The notes: generated by a model not told the origin, from the letters alone. 64,000 nt of DNA from Paraburkholderia caffeinilytica (GCF_003368325.1 NZ_CP031467.1:1984001-2048000); one strand, 5' to 3'. Positions 50,910-61,944 are shown, counted from the stretch's first letter. A program made the numbers and translations.

Positions 50910-51809
50910 ATGAGCGAAGCACCACACGGAGCCCCAATCAAAACCCCCGGGCAGCTCATCGCCGCGATCATTGCCAGTTTTGCGGTACCGATCGTCATCA
51001 TCGTTCTGCTGGTGATCTACGTCGACAATTCGACGCGCACCGGCGCCGGCACAGACAGTCTTTCCGACGCCGAGGTCGCCGCGCGCATCAAGCCGCTCGC
51101 GCAGGTCGACATTCGCGACGCCAACGCGCCGCGCGTCTACAAATCCGGCGAAGAGGTCTACAAGGCCGTGTGCTCGGCGTGCCACGCGTCGGGCGCGGCC
51201 GGTGCGCCGAAATTCACCAATACCGCCGACTGGGCGCCGCGCATCGCGCAGGGCTTCGACACGTTGTTGCACACGGCGCTCTCCGGCAAGGGCGCGATGC
51301 CCGCGCGTGGCGGCACCAGCCCGGACGACTACAGCGACTTCGAAATCGCCCGTGCAGTGGCTTACATGGCGAACAATTCCGGCGCGAGCTTCCCTGAACC
51401 GGCGCAACCGGCAGCGGGTGCGGCAGCTGCCGCATCCGGCGCTGCCGCCGCGGCGCCGGCGGGTGCTTCGGACACCGGCGCCGCCCAGGCCGCTGCCGCG
51501 CTGGCAGCCATGGCCAGCGTGCCGCAGGCGGCTGCACCGGCGGCAGGCGGGGCGCAAAGCGCTGACGCTTCGCAAGCCGGCAAGGCGCTGTATCAGCAGG
51601 TTTGCCAGGCCTGTCACGCGGCCGGCGTGCTGAACGCACCGAAGTTCGGCGACAAGGAAGCGTGGGCGCCGCGCCTGAAAGAGCCAATGGACACGGTCTA
51701 CAACTACGCGCTGCACGGCAAGGGCGCGATGCCGGCCAAAGGCGGTTCGACGGCTTCCGACGCAGACGTGAAGGCCGCCGTCGACTATATGGTCAGCGCG
51801 GCGAAGTAA
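50910..51809 (+). CDS. Membrane-anchored di-haem cytochrome c (c5-type)
   Basis: 299 residues. An N-terminal uncleaved helix LIAAIIASFAVPIVIIVLLV anchors it with the rest in the periplasm. Two class I cytochrome domains each have CxxCH: VCSACHASGAAGAPKF near residue 90 and VCQACHAAGVLNAPKF near 232. Each has a distal Met in GKGAMPARGG or GKGAMPAKGG. An Ala/Pro-rich linker joins them. It carries electrons in a respiratory chain, probably to a terminal oxidase. ATG 50910 is preceded by GGAGACGAG. A TATAAT box lies at 50829. A terminator follows. Confidence 0.92.
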   Translation: MSEAPHGAPIKTPGQLIAAIIASFAVPIVIIVLLVIYVDNSTRTGAGTDSLSDAEVAARIKPLAQVDIRDANAPRVYKSGEEVYKAVCSACHASGAAGAPKFTNTADWAPRIAQGFDTLLHTALSGKGAMPARGGTSPDDYSDFEIARAVAYMANNSGASFPEPAQPAAGAAAAASGAAAAAPAGASDTGAAQAAAALAAMASVPQAAAPAAGGAQSADASQAGKALYQQVCQACHAAGVLNAPKFGDKEAWAPRLKEPMDTVYNYALHGKGAMPAKGGSTASDADVKAAVDYMVSAAK

Positions 51810-51835
51810 GGCGCTTCCGGCGGTCGTCGTAAAAC

Positions 51836-51876
51836 AAAAAATCCCTGCCCCGTGGCGACACGGGCAGGGATTTTTT
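51836..51876 (+). terminator. Rho-independent terminator after the cytochrome gene
   Basis: CCCTGCCCCGTG and CACGGGCAGGG pair with one bulged C around GCGA, flanked by A and T runs, so it can work in both directions. Confidence 0.88.
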
Positions 51877-51905
51877 AGTGTGCGAGCGCTCGGTGCACCG
51901 GAAAG

Positions 51906-52484
51906 TCAGGCACCCGCCGATGCAGCCGCGGGACGGCCGAACGCCTCGACAAATGCCAACGCCGGCGTGCTGCGAGCGAGCGACGTGAAATGCGCGTGCA
52001 GCTCAGCGGGTACGAGCCACGGATAACTCAACCCATCCTGCAACGCGTCGAGCAATTTGCCGTCGACGTCGGGCACGACGTCCATCCGCGCAATGTGGAT
52101 ATGAAACCCCGTGACGGCCGGCGCCGCGTCGAAACTCCACCGGTACACCCCATGGCCGACGCGCAACGCGCCGGTGGCCCGTTCGCGCATCACCACCAGC
52201 CACGGCAACGCGTCGATCGCGCCGTTCTCCACCGCGAGCGAATCACACACGTAATAGGTGCGGCACTGCGCGTATTGCGCGCCGAAATCGGTAACGAGCG
52301 TTTTCGCTATCGCATCGGTACCGACCGTGCGCGCCGGAAACGCGATATTCGACGTGGCAAGCGAAATGGTGAGAACCGCGTCCGGCGCGAAGGCCTCGGC
52401 GATGCGGTGGGCACGCGTGTTGTCTTTCGCGTCGATATAGGTTTCGAGTGCACGGCGATAATGCGCGAGCGGTGGCATGGGCAT
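51906..52484 (-). CDS. SnoaL-like (NTF2-fold) protein
   Basis: 192 residues. The opening YRRALETYIDAKDNTRAHRI and AFAPDAVLTISLATS are typical of SnoaL_4-type NTF2-fold proteins. A hydrophobic pocket region GVYRWSFDAAPAVTGFHIHI and a conserved His in FHIHIARMDV follow. These proteins isomerise or bind small molecules, or act as inactive scaffolds. No partner gene shows the substrate. It is convergent with the cytochrome gene and downstream of rep. Confidence 0.7.
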   Translation of the reverse strand: MPMPPLAHYRRALETYIDAKDNTRAHRIAEAFAPDAVLTISLATSNIAFPARTVGTDAIAKTLVTDFGAQYAQCRTYYVCDSLAVENGAIDALPWLVVMRERATGALRVGHGVYRWSFDAAPAVTGFHIHIARMDVVPDVDGKLLDALQDGLSYPWLVPAELHAHFTSLARSTPALAFVEAFGRPAAASAGA

Positions 52485-52618
52485 GCGAGCAGTCTCCGAG
52501 TGGCGCCCGTTCGAAGTCCGTTCGACGTCCGACTAACGGGCCGTGCCACTGTAGCCTGCGCACGTCGAAAAACCGCCGATGCACCTGCCGCGCACGGGGT
52601 CTTGCATGCGCCCCACGA

Positions 52619-54709
52619 TCAAGGCTTCTGCAACAGCGCCTTCAAACTCGCGAGCCGGTCTTTCGGCGACATCGGTGCTTCTTCGGGCGTCGGCGGCGGG
52701 GCGTCGTCGAGCAGCATTTCGGGGATGAAGCGCGACGGCTCGCACACCACGGTCTCTCTCGCGCGCTTGCGCTTCTTGCACCAGTTCAGATGCAGGCTGC
52801 GCTGCGCCCGCGTGATCGCGACGTACATCAAACGACGCTCTTCCTCGATGCGCGCGTCGTCGATCGGTTCGTCGTCCGGGCCGCCACGATGCGGCATGAT
52901 GCCCTCTTCGACGCCCACCAGAAACACGTGCGGATACTCCAGCCCCTTCGACGCATGCACGGTCGAGAGCCGCACGGCGTCCGGATCTTCTTCGCGGCCT
53001 TCGAGCATCGACATCAGCGCGACGGTCTGGATCAAGCCGAGCAGACTCTTGCCCGTGTCGCCGAAGCCGTCGGCGGTGTCGTAGCCGGTTGCTTCGCTCT
53101 TCTCCGAACCTTCAGGCTCAGCCTTGGTGCCCTTGCGCTTCAACCATTCCATGAACTCCAGCACGTTCTGCCACTTGGCCTGCGCCTGGCGTTCGTCGAA
53201 CGCGTCGTACAGATAGGCTTCGTAGTGAATCGCATCCATCAGTTCGTCGAGCAAGGTCCCGGCGGCATCTTTCTCGGCGCGATCGGTGAGGCGCTGCATG
53301 AAGTCGCAGAACACGCGCATCGGTTCGATCTGACGCGGCGACAGGCGCGCCTCGATGCCGCCCATGTACACCGCTTCGAATAGCGACACCTTCGCCTGGC
53401 CCGCGAACGAGCCGAGCGCTTCGAGCGTCGTATTGCCGACGCCGCGGCGCGGCGTGGTGATCGCGCGGATGAACGCCGGGTCGTCGTTTGCGTTGGCGAT
53501 CAGGCGCAGATACGCGCAGATATCCTTGATCTCGGCTTTGTCGAAGAACGACTGCCCGCCGGACAGCACATACGGAATCCGCTCGCGCCGCAGCACCTGT
53601 TCGAAGATGCGCGCCTGGAAATTGCCGCGGTACAGGATCGCGTAATCGCGGAAATTCGCGCGCCGCTCGAACTTGTGCGCGGACAGGCGGAACACCACGG
53701 ATTCGGCCTCGTGCTCTTCGTCGTTGCAAGGTGTGACGGTGATCGTGTCGCCCATGCCGTGCTCGGACCAGAGCTTCTTTTCGAACAGCTTCGGGTTGTT
53801 CGCGATCACGTTGTTCGCGGCGGTGAGAATGCGCACTGTCGAGCGGTAGTTCTGCTCCAGCTTGATCAGATGCAACTTCGGAAAATCCTTGCTGAGCTGC
53901 CCGAGATTTTCGAGCGTCGCGCCGCGCCAGCCGTAAATCGCCTGGTCGTCGTCGCCGACAGCCGTGAAAGCGGCGCGCTTGCCGGCCAGCAGTTTCACCA
54001 GCTCGTACTGGCACGCGTTGGTGTCCTGATACTCGTCGATCAGCAGATAGCGCAGCTTGTTTTGCCAGCGGTCGCGCACCTGCTCGTTCTTCTCGAAGAG
54101 TTCGGCGGGCAGGCGGATCAGATCGTCGAAATCGACCGCCTGATACGCGTGCAGTGTCGCCACGTAATTGCGGTAGACGATCGCGGCCTGATGCTCGTCC
54201 TCGTTCGCGGCGATCGCGATCGCCTGTTCCGGCATGATCATGCCGTTCTTCCACAGCGAAATAATCGACTGGATCTTGCGGATAAAGCCCTTGTCCGTCG
54301 AGCCGACCTGCTCCTGGATCATGCCGAAGCAGTCGTCCGAATCCATGATCGAGAACTGCGGCTTCAGGCCGACGTGTTCCGCTTCCTGCCGCAGAATCTG
54401 CACGCCGAGCGAGTGGAAGGTGCAAACCGTCAGCTGGTTGACGGGCACTTTGCGGCCTTCCTTGCCGGGCGTGGTGAGCGTCTTGCCTTCGAGCAGCTTG
54501 CCGACGCGCTCGCGCATTTCCAGCGCGGCCTTGTTCGTGAACGTGACGGCGGCGATGTGGCGCGGCTCGAAGCCTTTGGCTTCGATCAGATGGGCGATTT
54601 TCTGCGTGATCACGCGCGTCTTGCCGCTGCCTGCGCCGGCGAGCACGAGACACGGACCGTCAAGATAACGGACCGCTTCATTTTGAGCGGGGTTCAGGCC
54701 TGCGGACAT
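52619..54709 (-). CDS. rep: ATP-dependent DNA helicase Rep
   Basis: 696 residues from ATG 54709; the frame stays open far upstream but the Rep family starts at MSAGLNPAQNEAVRYLDGPC. Motif I is LVLAGAGSGKTRVIT, Ia VTFTNKAALEMRER, II LLIDEYQDTNACQYEL, III VGDDDQAIYGWRGA, IV LEQNYRST, V VHASKGLEYPHVFLVG and VI MYVAITRAQRSLHLNW. It unwinds DNA 3' to 5' and helps forks past proteins. The alignment with E. coli Rep is better than with UvrD. The C-terminal tail is Pro/Glu-rich. Confidence 0.93.
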   Translation of the reverse strand: MSAGLNPAQNEAVRYLDGPCLVLAGAGSGKTRVITQKIAHLIEAKGFEPRHIAAVTFTNKAALEMRERVGKLLEGKTLTTPGKEGRKVPVNQLTVCTFHSLGVQILRQEAEHVGLKPQFSIMDSDDCFGMIQEQVGSTDKGFIRKIQSIISLWKNGMIMPEQAIAIAANEDEHQAAIVYRNYVATLHAYQAVDFDDLIRLPAELFEKNEQVRDRWQNKLRYLLIDEYQDTNACQYELVKLLAGKRAAFTAVGDDDQAIYGWRGATLENLGQLSKDFPKLHLIKLEQNYRSTVRILTAANNVIANNPKLFEKKLWSEHGMGDTITVTPCNDEEHEAESVVFRLSAHKFERRANFRDYAILYRGNFQARIFEQVLRRERIPYVLSGGQSFFDKAEIKDICAYLRLIANANDDPAFIRAITTPRRGVGNTTLEALGSFAGQAKVSLFEAVYMGGIEARLSPRQIEPMRVFCDFMQRLTDRAEKDAAGTLLDELMDAIHYEAYLYDAFDERQAQAKWQNVLEFMEWLKRKGTKAEPEGSEKSEATGYDTADGFGDTGKSLLGLIQTVALMSMLEGREEDPDAVRLSTVHASKGLEYPHVFLVGVEEGIMPHRGGPDDEPIDDARIEEERRLMYVAITRAQRSLHLNWCKKRKRARETVVCEPSRFIPEMLLDDAPPPTPEEAPMSPKDRLASLKALLQKP

Positions 54710-55138
54710 CGTCTGTGGATGGGTAATGCGGTTGAGGGCGCTTGGGTGCGGAATCGCGAGACCGAAGGCCCGGGGGCATGCTGCGCGGGGCGGGCGGCTG
54801 GAGCGCGCCTCGGTGCAACGGGCGTTCCGGCTCGCTGCGATCCGCGCGAGAGGAGCGATGTTAACACGGATGACCGGAGCCGATGCCGCGACAGACAAGC
54901 TGACGAGCGACCTGGAATGAAGACCGCGGTGGCAGCCAGTCAGGGGACAAAAACGGCGGCTCGAACTCGCTGCCGTGAATGCCGCGTCAACTGCCGCCCG
55001 AGCGCCGCCGGGCAGCCGCCGTCGACAAGACGCCTGCGACGTTGCCGACAGTCCGCCTTCGGGACATGCCACAATTACGGCGTTGCGCGCCGTCGCCGCG
55101 GTGGCAAAGCGGCGCGCCGTTTTTGCAGGAAGACACGC
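54710..55138. other. Divergent intergenic region of rep and an oxidoreductase gene
   Basis: About 430 bp. The rep frame is open through it on the minus strand but shows no family similarity. It should hold both promoters. I found no distinct hairpins or repeats. Confidence 0.4.
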
Positions 55139-56188
55139 ATGTCCGCATCGCTGAAGATTGGATTGATGGGTTACGGTTTCGCTGGCGCGACCTTTCATGC
55201 GCCGGTAATCGAGCACTGCGGGAGAGCGAGCATCGCGGCCATCGCGACGAGTCAGCCCGAGCACGCGCTGGCCGATTACCCGCACGCAAAAGTGGTGGCC
55301 GATCTGGACGCCCTGCTGGCGCTCGAAGAAATCGACTGCGTCGTCATCGCGACGCCCAATGACACGCATTTCGACCTGGCGCGCCGCACGCTGGAAGCGG
55401 GCAAGCACGTGGTGGTCGACAAGCCCGTCACGCTGACCGCCGCCGACGCCCACACGCTCGCCAACATTGCACTGGCTCGCGGCAAGCGGTTCGTGCCCTT
55501 TCACAACCGCCGCTGGGACGGTGATTTCCTGACCGTGCGGGATCTGCTGGCCAGCAGAGAGTTGGGGCGCATCACGCAATACGAATCGCATTTCGACCGT
55601 TTCCGGCCGGAGGTTCGGCAGCGTTGGCGCGAGGAGGCTTCGCGCGGCGGCGGTCTGCTATTCGATCTCGGACCGCACCTGATCGATCAGGCGTTGGCGC
55701 TGTTCGGCGCACCGCAGACCGTGTCCGCGACGGTTCGGACGCATCGCGACCAGGCCAGTGCGCCGGACTACGTCCATATCCAGCTCGGGTACGGCGACTT
55801 CGAGGTGGTGTTGCATGCAAGCGCGTTGACTGCCTTGGTCGCGCCAAGGTTTGCGATTCACGGCACGCAAGGGAGCTACGTGAAATATGGGCTCGATACG
55901 CAGGAGGATCAGTTGAAAGCCGGCTTACGGCCCGGCGACGAGGGATTCGGCGCCGGCAACACGGCTGGGGTATTGCGCGTGCTCGAAGGCGATCAGGAAG
56001 TCGAGCGGGAAGTGCCTACGCGCAATGGGGAATACATCGGCTTTTATATTGCCTTGGCGGACGCCATTCAGAACGGCGCGAAGTTTCCCATCAGCCCTCA
56101 GGATGCGGTCGACGTCATGACGATCATCGAGCTTGCAGCCCGGAGTTCCGAGGAAGGCGTCCGGCTGCCGTTCGAACGTATTCGCTGA
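55139..56188 (+). CDS. Gfo/Idh/MocA-family oxidoreductase
   Basis: 349 residues from ATG 55139, with AGGAAG upstream. The Rossmann domain starts KIGLMGYGFAGATFHAPVIE. VVIATPNDTHFDLARRTLEA and GKHVVVDKPVTLT contain the E/D-K-P motif with catalytic Lys. FHNRRWDGDF and RGGGLLFDLGPHLIDQALAL follow; His in LGPHLID is catalytic. It oxidises or reduces a sugar or cyclitol with NAD(P); YdgJ/YvaA-like members favour scyllo-inosose or similar. Monocistronic. Confidence 0.88.
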   Translation: MSASLKIGLMGYGFAGATFHAPVIEHCGRASIAAIATSQPEHALADYPHAKVVADLDALLALEEIDCVVIATPNDTHFDLARRTLEAGKHVVVDKPVTLTAADAHTLANIALARGKRFVPFHNRRWDGDFLTVRDLLASRELGRITQYESHFDRFRPEVRQRWREEASRGGGLLFDLGPHLIDQALALFGAPQTVSATVRTHRDQASAPDYVHIQLGYGDFEVVLHASALTALVAPRFAIHGTQGSYVKYGLDTQEDQLKAGLRPGDEGFGAGNTAGVLRVLEGDQEVEREVPTRNGEYIGFYIALADAIQNGAKFPISPQDAVDVMTIIELAARSSEEGVRLPFERIR

Positions 56189-56397
56189 TTATTGCCGTAC
56201 GCTGCGGGACGCTTTCTGGCCATTTGGCGGCAGCACGCAGACCATGCCGCCGCCAAAGACGCCATGAGCCAAAGCCTGACAATCCCGAAAGGAACATAAC
56301 GTTACAAATAACCCCGCCTCTGCGGTCAGCGCGAATTCCCGGCAATCCGTTGCTACCCCAGTAGCACTACAAAACGACAACGACTTCCGGAGAGTCC

Positions 56398-56751
56398 ATG
56401 CCCCGTATCGTCCGCGCAGTAGCAGCATGCGCTTTGCTCAGTTCCCTGGCCGCCTGCGTGGTGGCTCCCCAGCAACCCGCGCCGGCGCCGCGCCCTAACC
56501 CGCAGCAAATCGCGGATCAGCGCTTCAGCCAGGTCAATGGCCGTATCGACAACTTGAGCCGCCGCATCGACGCTCGCGTCAATCAAGGCTATTACCCGCC
56601 CCCGCAAGGCGGCGCACTGCACCACCGCCTCGACGTAATCCGTCAGGAGGCCCACGATATGGCGGCACAACACGGCGGCGGCCTGTCCGGCGACGAACAG
56701 CATGTGCTGAACCAGGAACTGGATAACGCAGCGCACGCCATCGGCGAATAA
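56398..56751 (+). CDS. Small lipoprotein of unknown function
   Basis: 117 residues. The lipoprotein signal is AACALLSSLAACVV, with the lipidated Cys at residue 20. A Pro-rich linker PQQPAPAPRPNPQQ follows, then a helical part with FSQVNGRIDNLSRRIDARVN and GDEQHVLNQELDNAAHAIGE. No family function is known. A clear terminator follows at 56.78 kb. Confidence 0.7.
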   Translation: MPRIVRAVAACALLSSLAACVVAPQQPAPAPRPNPQQIADQRFSQVNGRIDNLSRRIDARVNQGYYPPPQGGALHHRLDVIRQEAHDMAAQHGGGLSGDEQHVLNQELDNAAHAIGE

Positions 56752-56775
56752 TCGGGCCGGTTCGGGCACTGAAGC

Positions 56776-56810
56776 AAAAAAGCGCGGGCGTCACGTCCCG
56801 CGCTTTTTTT
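56776..56810 (+). terminator. Rho-independent terminator
   Basis: AAAGCGCGGG and CCCGCGCTTT pair around CGTCACGT and are followed by T residues. It isolates the lipoprotein gene from the riboswitch leader. Confidence 0.88.
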
Positions 56811-56898
56811 GACTGTCGCGATCTTGCAGCGCCAACCGCCACGCCCCTTGCGGGCCTTTATTTGACAAGCCCCCGGCCCTCGCGTACATTCGCCGCAC

Positions 56899-57198
56899 GC
56901 GTCGGGAGAGCGTGCTGGCCGCAGAAAATCGCAGGCCGCGCCGCCGAAGGGGCACACCCGCAAACTCTCAGGCAAAAGGACCGACCGCGTCGAAGAACCC
57001 GCGCCCAAGCAAGATCAAGGCACCGGTTTTTCGCACTCTGGAGAGCGGCAGTAGCCGTCTGCGTCGCGTACATCGAACGTACGTCGAGCAGATTCTGGCA
57101 GGCTGCCCACCGAAGGGGCGCGCGTTTCACCGTAGCGATGACAGCTGCAACATCGCACGGGAGCGCAATCTCTCAGGTATCGAGGACAGAGGGGTCAT
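56899..57198 (+). promoter_or_regulatory. Tandem glycine riboswitch of the gcv operon
   Basis: Two glycine aptamers lie in a row. The first (about 56901-56990) has CGGGAGAGCGTG, GCCGAAGGGGCAC and CTCTCAGGCAAAAGGACCG. The second (about 57034-57196) has CTGGAGAGCGG, CCGAAGGGGCGC and CTCTCAGGTATCGAGGACAG. These are the conserved core blocks of the gcvT motif. A linker of about 43 bases joins them. Glycine binding should switch on gcvT-gcvH-gcvP. The GGCGTAGCGCC hairpin and T run near 57230-57255, just before gcvT, may be the expression platform. Confidence 0.93.
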
Positions 57199-57279
57199 GC
57201 AACGCCATCGCTCGCAGGCATCCGCCGCGAGGCGTAGCGCCGCATGGCCTTTTTTGTTTCGCGAGACGCCCGAGGCCCC

Positions 57280-58398
57280 ATGACCGAACTCAAACACACC
57301 CCGCTCAACGCCACCCATCGTGCGCTCAACGCTCGCATGGTCGATTTCGGCGGCTGGGACATGCCCGTCAACTACGGCTCGCAGATCGACGAACACCGCG
57401 CCGTGCGCACCGACGCCGGGATGTTCGACGTCTCGCATATGTGCGTCGTCGATTTCACCGGCGAGCGCGTGCGCGCCTTTTTTGAATACGCGCTGGCCAA
57501 TAACGTCGCCAAGCTGCAAACGCCGGGCCGCGCGCTCTACTCCTGTCTGCTGAACCCGAACGGCGGTGTGATCGACGATCTGATCGTCTACTACTTCGGC
57601 GAAGATCACTTCCGCGTGGTCGTCAACGCCGGCACGGCCGATAAAGACGTCGCCTGGTTCGGCAAGCTCAACGCCGAGGGCAACTTCGGCCTGACCATCA
57701 CGCCGCGCCGCGACTACGCGATCGTCGCCGTGCAAGGTCCGAACGCCCGCGAAAAAGTCTGGCAAACCGTGCCGGCCGCACGCGCTGCCACCGAAGCATT
57801 GAAGCCTTTCAACGCCGCCCGCGTCGAAGGCACGCCGTTCGGCGAACTCACCGTTGCCCGCACCGGCTACACCGGCGAAGACGGTTTCGAAATCATCGTC
57901 CCGGCGGATCACGTCGCAGCACTGTGGAACGCGCTGCAAGCACAAGGCGTGCGCCCCGCCGGTCTCGGCGCGCGCGACACGCTGCGCCTCGAAGCCGGCA
58001 TGAACCTGTACGGCCAGGATATGGACGACACCGTCTCGCCACTCGACGCCGGCCTCGCCTGGACCGTCGATCTGACTTCGCCGCGTGAATTTGTCGGCAA
58101 GAAAAAGCTTGAAGCCGACGGCTCGCAGGCGGCGTTCGTCGGTCTGATCCTGCTGAAGGAAAACGGCAAGGCGGCGGGCGTGCTGCGCGCTCACCAGAAA
58201 GTCGTCACGCCGCAGGGCGAAGGCGAAATCACCAGCGGCACTTTTTCGCCCACGATGCAGGAATCGATCGCCTTTGCGCGCGTGCCGAAAGGTGTGCAGC
58301 CGGGCGATACCGTTCACGTCCAGATTCGTGACAAAAACGTACCCGCAAGCGTGGTAAAACTGCCGTTCGTGCGCAACGGCAAGGTGCTCGCAGTTTAA
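57280..58398 (+). CDS. gcvT: Glycine cleavage system T protein (aminomethyltransferase)
   Basis: 372 residues from ATG 57280. [20 protein letters not shown], then [13 protein letters not shown] near the folate site, and [19 protein letters not shown] and [20 protein letters not shown] are GcvT hallmarks. It takes the aminomethyl group from lipoyl-GcvH and yields methylene-tetrahydrofolate and ammonia. It lies directly downstream of the glycine riboswitch. An ATG at 57244 in frame is possible but overlaps the expression platform. Confidence 0.96.
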   Translation: MTELKHTPLNATHRALNARMVDFGGWDMPVNYGSQIDEHRAVRTDAGMFDVSHMCVVDFTGERVRAFFEYALANNVAKLQTPGRALYSCLLNPNGGVIDDLIVYYFGEDHFRVVVNAGTADKDVAWFGKLNAEGNFGLTITPRRDYAIVAVQGPNAREKVWQTVPAARAATEALKPFNAARVEGTPFGELTVARTGYTGEDGFEIIVPADHVAALWNALQAQGVRPAGLGARDTLRLEAGMNLYGQDMDDTVSPLDAGLAWTVDLTSPREFVGKKKLEADGSQAAFVGLILLKENGKAAGVLRAHQKVVTPQGEGEITSGTFSPTMQESIAFARVPKGVQPGDTVHVQIRDKNVPASVVKLPFVRNGKVLAV

Positions 58399-58538
58399 GC
58401 AGCCGGCGCGTGCGTCACCTTTCAGGAAAACACTGGCGTACCCAGGTTTTCTTGCCCCTGCTGGGGGCCAGGCGCGAAGCGCCAGGTTTGGGCGCCCTTT
58501 TTAAGTTCATACCGAATCACACCGCATAGGAGCATCCG

Positions 58539-58919
58539 ATGAGCATCCCGGCCGATCTGAAATACACCGAATCGCACGAGTGGGTCCGCACCGAAGCGGA
58601 CGGCACGCTGACGGTCGGCATCACCGACCACGCGCAGGAAGCGCTCGGCGATATCGTCTTCTTCGAAGTCCAGGAACTGGGCAAGACCGTGGGCGCCGGC
58701 GACACCGTCGCCGTGATCGAGTCGGTGAAAGCCGCCTCCGACATCTACGCACCGGTTTCGGGCGAGATCATCGAAGCGAACCCGGCCGTCGCCGACACGC
58801 CGGACGGCGTCAACAGCGCGCCGTACGACAACTGGCTCTTCAAGATCAAGCCGGCCGCGGACGCATCGCAGGATCGCCTGATCGACGCGGACGCGTACGC
58901 GAAGGCGATCGGCGCCTGA
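58539..58919 (+). CDS. gcvH: Glycine cleavage system H protein (lipoyl carrier)
   Basis: 126 residues. The lipoylated lysine lies in [40 protein letters not shown] and [14 protein letters not shown] are typical. It shuttles the aminomethyl group between GcvP, GcvT and lipoamide dehydrogenase. Between gcvT and gcvH are 140 bp with GC hairpins (GGCGCGAAGCGCC near 58470), perhaps a transcript processing or attenuation point. Confidence 0.96.
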   Translation: MSIPADLKYTESHEWVRTEADGTLTVGITDHAQEALGDIVFFEVQELGKTVGAGDTVAVIESVKAASDIYAPVSGEIIEANPAVADTPDGVNSAPYDNWLFKIKPAADASQDRLIDADAYAKAIGA

Positions 58920-59013
58920 TTCACCGCAAGTTGCACCTTTACGTTTAAACCCGACAGGCGCGGCGCGTCCGATTCCATCGTCGAACGGACGCCCGCACCG
59001 CCAGGAACACCTC

Positions 59014-61944
59014 ATGAAGCTCGAACACCCGGATCGTCTGATGAACCGCACTCCTCTCTCGCTCGCCGCGCTCGAAGTGCATGACGCCTTCGCCGAACGG
59101 CACATCGGCCCGGATTCGGCCGACCAGCATGCGATGCTCGAAGCCCTCGGCTTCGCGTCGCGCGCGGCGCTGATCGACGCCGTCATTCCGAAGACGATCC
59201 GCCGCACCGAAACGCTGCCGCTCGGTCCCTTCGCCCAGCCGAAGAGCGAAGCGGAAGCGCTCGCCGCGCTGCGTGAGCTGGCGGACAAGAACCAGGTGTT
59301 CCGCTCGTACATCGGACAGGGTTACTACAACGCGCACACGCCGACGGTGATCCTGCGTAACGTGCTCGAAAATCCGGCCTGGTACACCGCGTACACGCCG
59401 TATCAGCCGGAAATCTCGCAAGGCCGTCTGGAAGCGTTGCTGAACTTCCAGCAAATGATTGTCGACCTGACGGGTCTGGCGATCTCGAACGCCTCGCTGC
59501 TTGACGAAGCCACTGCCGCCGCCGAAGCGATGACGCTGCTGCAACGCATCGGCAAGCCGAAGTCGAACGTGTTCTACGTTGCCGACGACGTGCTGCCGCA
59601 AACCATCGAAGTGGTGAAGACGCGCGCCACGCCGGTCGGTATCGAAGTGAAAGTCGGCCCGGCTGCGGAAGCGGCGAACGCGAATGCGTTCGGCGTGCTG
59701 CTGCAATACCCGGGCGTGAACGGCGATGTGCGCGACTACCGCGCACTCGCAGACGCGATCCACGCAGCGGGCGGCCACGTGGTGGTCGCCGCCGATCTGC
59801 TCGCGCTGACGGTGCTCACGCCGCCGGGCGAATGGGGCGCGGACGTGGCCGTCGGCAACACCCAGCGTTTCGGCGTGCCGGTGGGTTTCGGCGGCCCGCA
59901 CGCGGCTTACCTCGCCGTGCGCGATGAATTCAAGCGTCAGATGCCGGGCCGTCTGGTCGGCGTGACCGTCGACGCGCAGGGCAACCCCGCGCTGCGTCTC
60001 GCGCTGCAAACGCGCGAACAACACATCCGTCGCGAGAAGGCGACCTCGAACGTGTGTACCGCGCAAGCGCTGCTCGCGATCATGGCCAGCATGTACGCCG
60101 TCTATCACGGCCCGCACGGCCTGAAGACGATCGCACTACGCGTGAACCGGATCGCTGCGCTGCTCGCGGCCGGCGCGAAGAAGCTCGGTTACGCGCTCGT
60201 CAACGACACGTTCTTCGACACGCTCACGTTCGAAACCGGTGCACGCACCCAGGCGCTGCATGACGCGGCGACCGCGAGGCGCATCAATCTGCGCCGCGTG
60301 AGCGACACGCGCGTCGGCATCTCGATCGACGAAACCACCACGCGCAGCGACCTCGCCGATCTGCTCGCGGCATTCGCGCAAGCGGCGTTCGTCGACGAAG
60401 TCCCGCAAATCGATGCACTCGACGCCGAACTCCCCGCCGAGAGCACCGTGCCCGCCGCGCTCGAACGCACCAGCGCGTACCTCACGCACCACGTGTTTAA
60501 CCGTCACCATTCGGAAACGGAAATGTTGCGCTATTTGCGCAGCCTCTCCGACAAGGATCTGGCACTCGACCGCTCGATGATCCCGCTCGGCTCGTGCACG
60601 ATGAAGCTGAACGCGACCTCGGAAATGCTGCCGGTCACGTGGCCCGAATTCGGTCAGATTCACCCGTTCGCGCCGGCCGAGCAAACGGTCGGTTACCGCG
60701 AAATGATCGATCAGCTCGAACAGATGCTGGTCGCGGCCACCGGCTACGCAGCCGTGTCGCTGCAACCGAATGCCGGCTCGCAAGGCGAGTACGCGGGCCT
60801 CCTGATCATTCATGCGTACCACGCGTCGCGCGGCGAAGGCCACCGCAACGTCTGCCTGATTCCCGCTTCGGCGCACGGCACGAACCCGGCGTCGGCGCAA
60901 ATGGCCGGCATGCAGGTGATCGTGGTGGCTTGCGACGCGCAAGGCAACGTCGATATCGACGACCTGAAGAAGAAAGCCGATCAGCACGCCGACAAGCTCG
61001 CGGCGATCATGATCACGTATCCGTCCACGCACGGCGTGTTCGAATCGAACGTCCGCGAAATCTGCGAGATCGTGCATGCGCACGGCGGTCAGGTCTATGT
61101 GGACGGCGCGAACATGAACGCAATGGTCGGCCTGTGCGCGCCGGGTCAGTTCGGCGGTGACGTCTCGCACCTGAACCTGCACAAGACCTTCTGCATTCCG
61201 CACGGCGGCGGCGGACCGGGTGTCGGTCCGGTTGCAGTCGGCGCGCATCTCGCGCAATTCCTGCCGAATCAGATTTCGTCGGGCTATGAGCGCACGCCGA
61301 ACGGCATCGGCGCCGTGTCGGGCGCACCGTACGGCTCCGCGTCGATCCTGCCGATCTCGTGGATGTACATCGCGATGATGGGTGCGAAGAACCTCACGGC
61401 GGCCACCGAAACCGCGATCCTCAACGCGAATTACGTCGCGAACAAACTCGCGCCGCATTATCCGGTGCTGTACTCCGGCCCGGGCGGACTGGTCGCGCAC
61501 GAGTGCATTCTCGATCTGCGCCCAATCAAGGAAACCAGCGGCATCACCGTCGACGACGTCGCCAAGCGTCTCGCCGACTACGGCTTCCACGCGCCGACCA
61601 TGAGCTTCCCGGTGCCGGGCACGCTGATGGTCGAGCCGACCGAATCGGAATCGAAGGAAGAACTCGACCGCTTCATCGAGGCGATGATCGCGATCCGCGA
61701 CGAAATCCGCGCGGTGGAGGAAGGCCGCTCGGACCGCGAAGACAATCCGCTCAAGCACGCGCCGCATACGGCAGCGGTGGTCATCGCGAACGACTGGAAG
61801 CATGCGTACGCGCGCGAAACCGCCGCGTATCCGTTGCCCACGCTGATCGCGAAGAAGTACTGGCCGCCGGTCGGCCGTGCGGACAACGTGTACGGCGACC
61901 GCAATCTGTTCTGCTCCTGCGTGCCGATCGCCGACTACGAGTAA
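59014..61944 (+). CDS. gcvP: Glycine dehydrogenase (decarboxylating), P protein
   Basis: 976 residues, the single-chain form. The N-terminal half has [20 protein letters not shown]. The C-terminal half carries the PLP lysine in [19 protein letters not shown]. The C-terminal region [19 protein letters not shown] is also conserved. It decarboxylates glycine and passes the aminomethyl group to GcvH. ATG 59014 follows AGGAA. With the downstream sdaA, the region links glycine breakdown to serine use. Confidence 0.96.
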   Translation: MKLEHPDRLMNRTPLSLAALEVHDAFAERHIGPDSADQHAMLEALGFASRAALIDAVIPKTIRRTETLPLGPFAQPKSEAEALAALRELADKNQVFRSYIGQGYYNAHTPTVILRNVLENPAWYTAYTPYQPEISQGRLEALLNFQQMIVDLTGLAISNASLLDEATAAAEAMTLLQRIGKPKSNVFYVADDVLPQTIEVVKTRATPVGIEVKVGPAAEAANANAFGVLLQYPGVNGDVRDYRALADAIHAAGGHVVVAADLLALTVLTPPGEWGADVAVGNTQRFGVPVGFGGPHAAYLAVRDEFKRQMPGRLVGVTVDAQGNPALRLALQTREQHIRREKATSNVCTAQALLAIMASMYAVYHGPHGLKTIALRVNRIAALLAAGAKKLGYALVNDTFFDTLTFETGARTQALHDAATARRINLRRVSDTRVGISIDETTTRSDLADLLAAFAQAAFVDEVPQIDALDAELPAESTVPAALERTSAYLTHHVFNRHHSETEMLRYLRSLSDKDLALDRSMIPLGSCTMKLNATSEMLPVTWPEFGQIHPFAPAEQTVGYREMIDQLEQMLVAATGYAAVSLQPNAGSQGEYAGLLIIHAYHASRGEGHRNVCLIPASAHGTNPASAQMAGMQVIVVACDAQGNVDIDDLKKKADQHADKLAAIMITYPSTHGVFESNVREICEIVHAHGGQVYVDGANMNAMVGLCAPGQFGGDVSHLNLHKTFCIPHGGGGPGVGPVAVGAHLAQFLPNQISSGYERTPNGIGAVSGAPYGSASILPISWMYIAMMGAKNLTAATETAILNANYVANKLAPHYPVLYSGPGGLVAHECILDLRPIKETSGITVDDVAKRLADYGFHAPTMSFPVPGTLMVEPTESESKEELDRFIEAMIAIRDEIRAVEEGRSDREDNPLKHAPHTAAVVIANDWKHAYARETAAYPLPTLIAKKYWPPVGRADNVYGDRNLFCSCVPIADYE

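Noticed and set aside
54710..55591. Extension of the rep frame upstream to 55591
   Set aside because: The frame is open by chance. It overlaps the start of the oxidoreductase gene, and Rep similarity begins at 54709.
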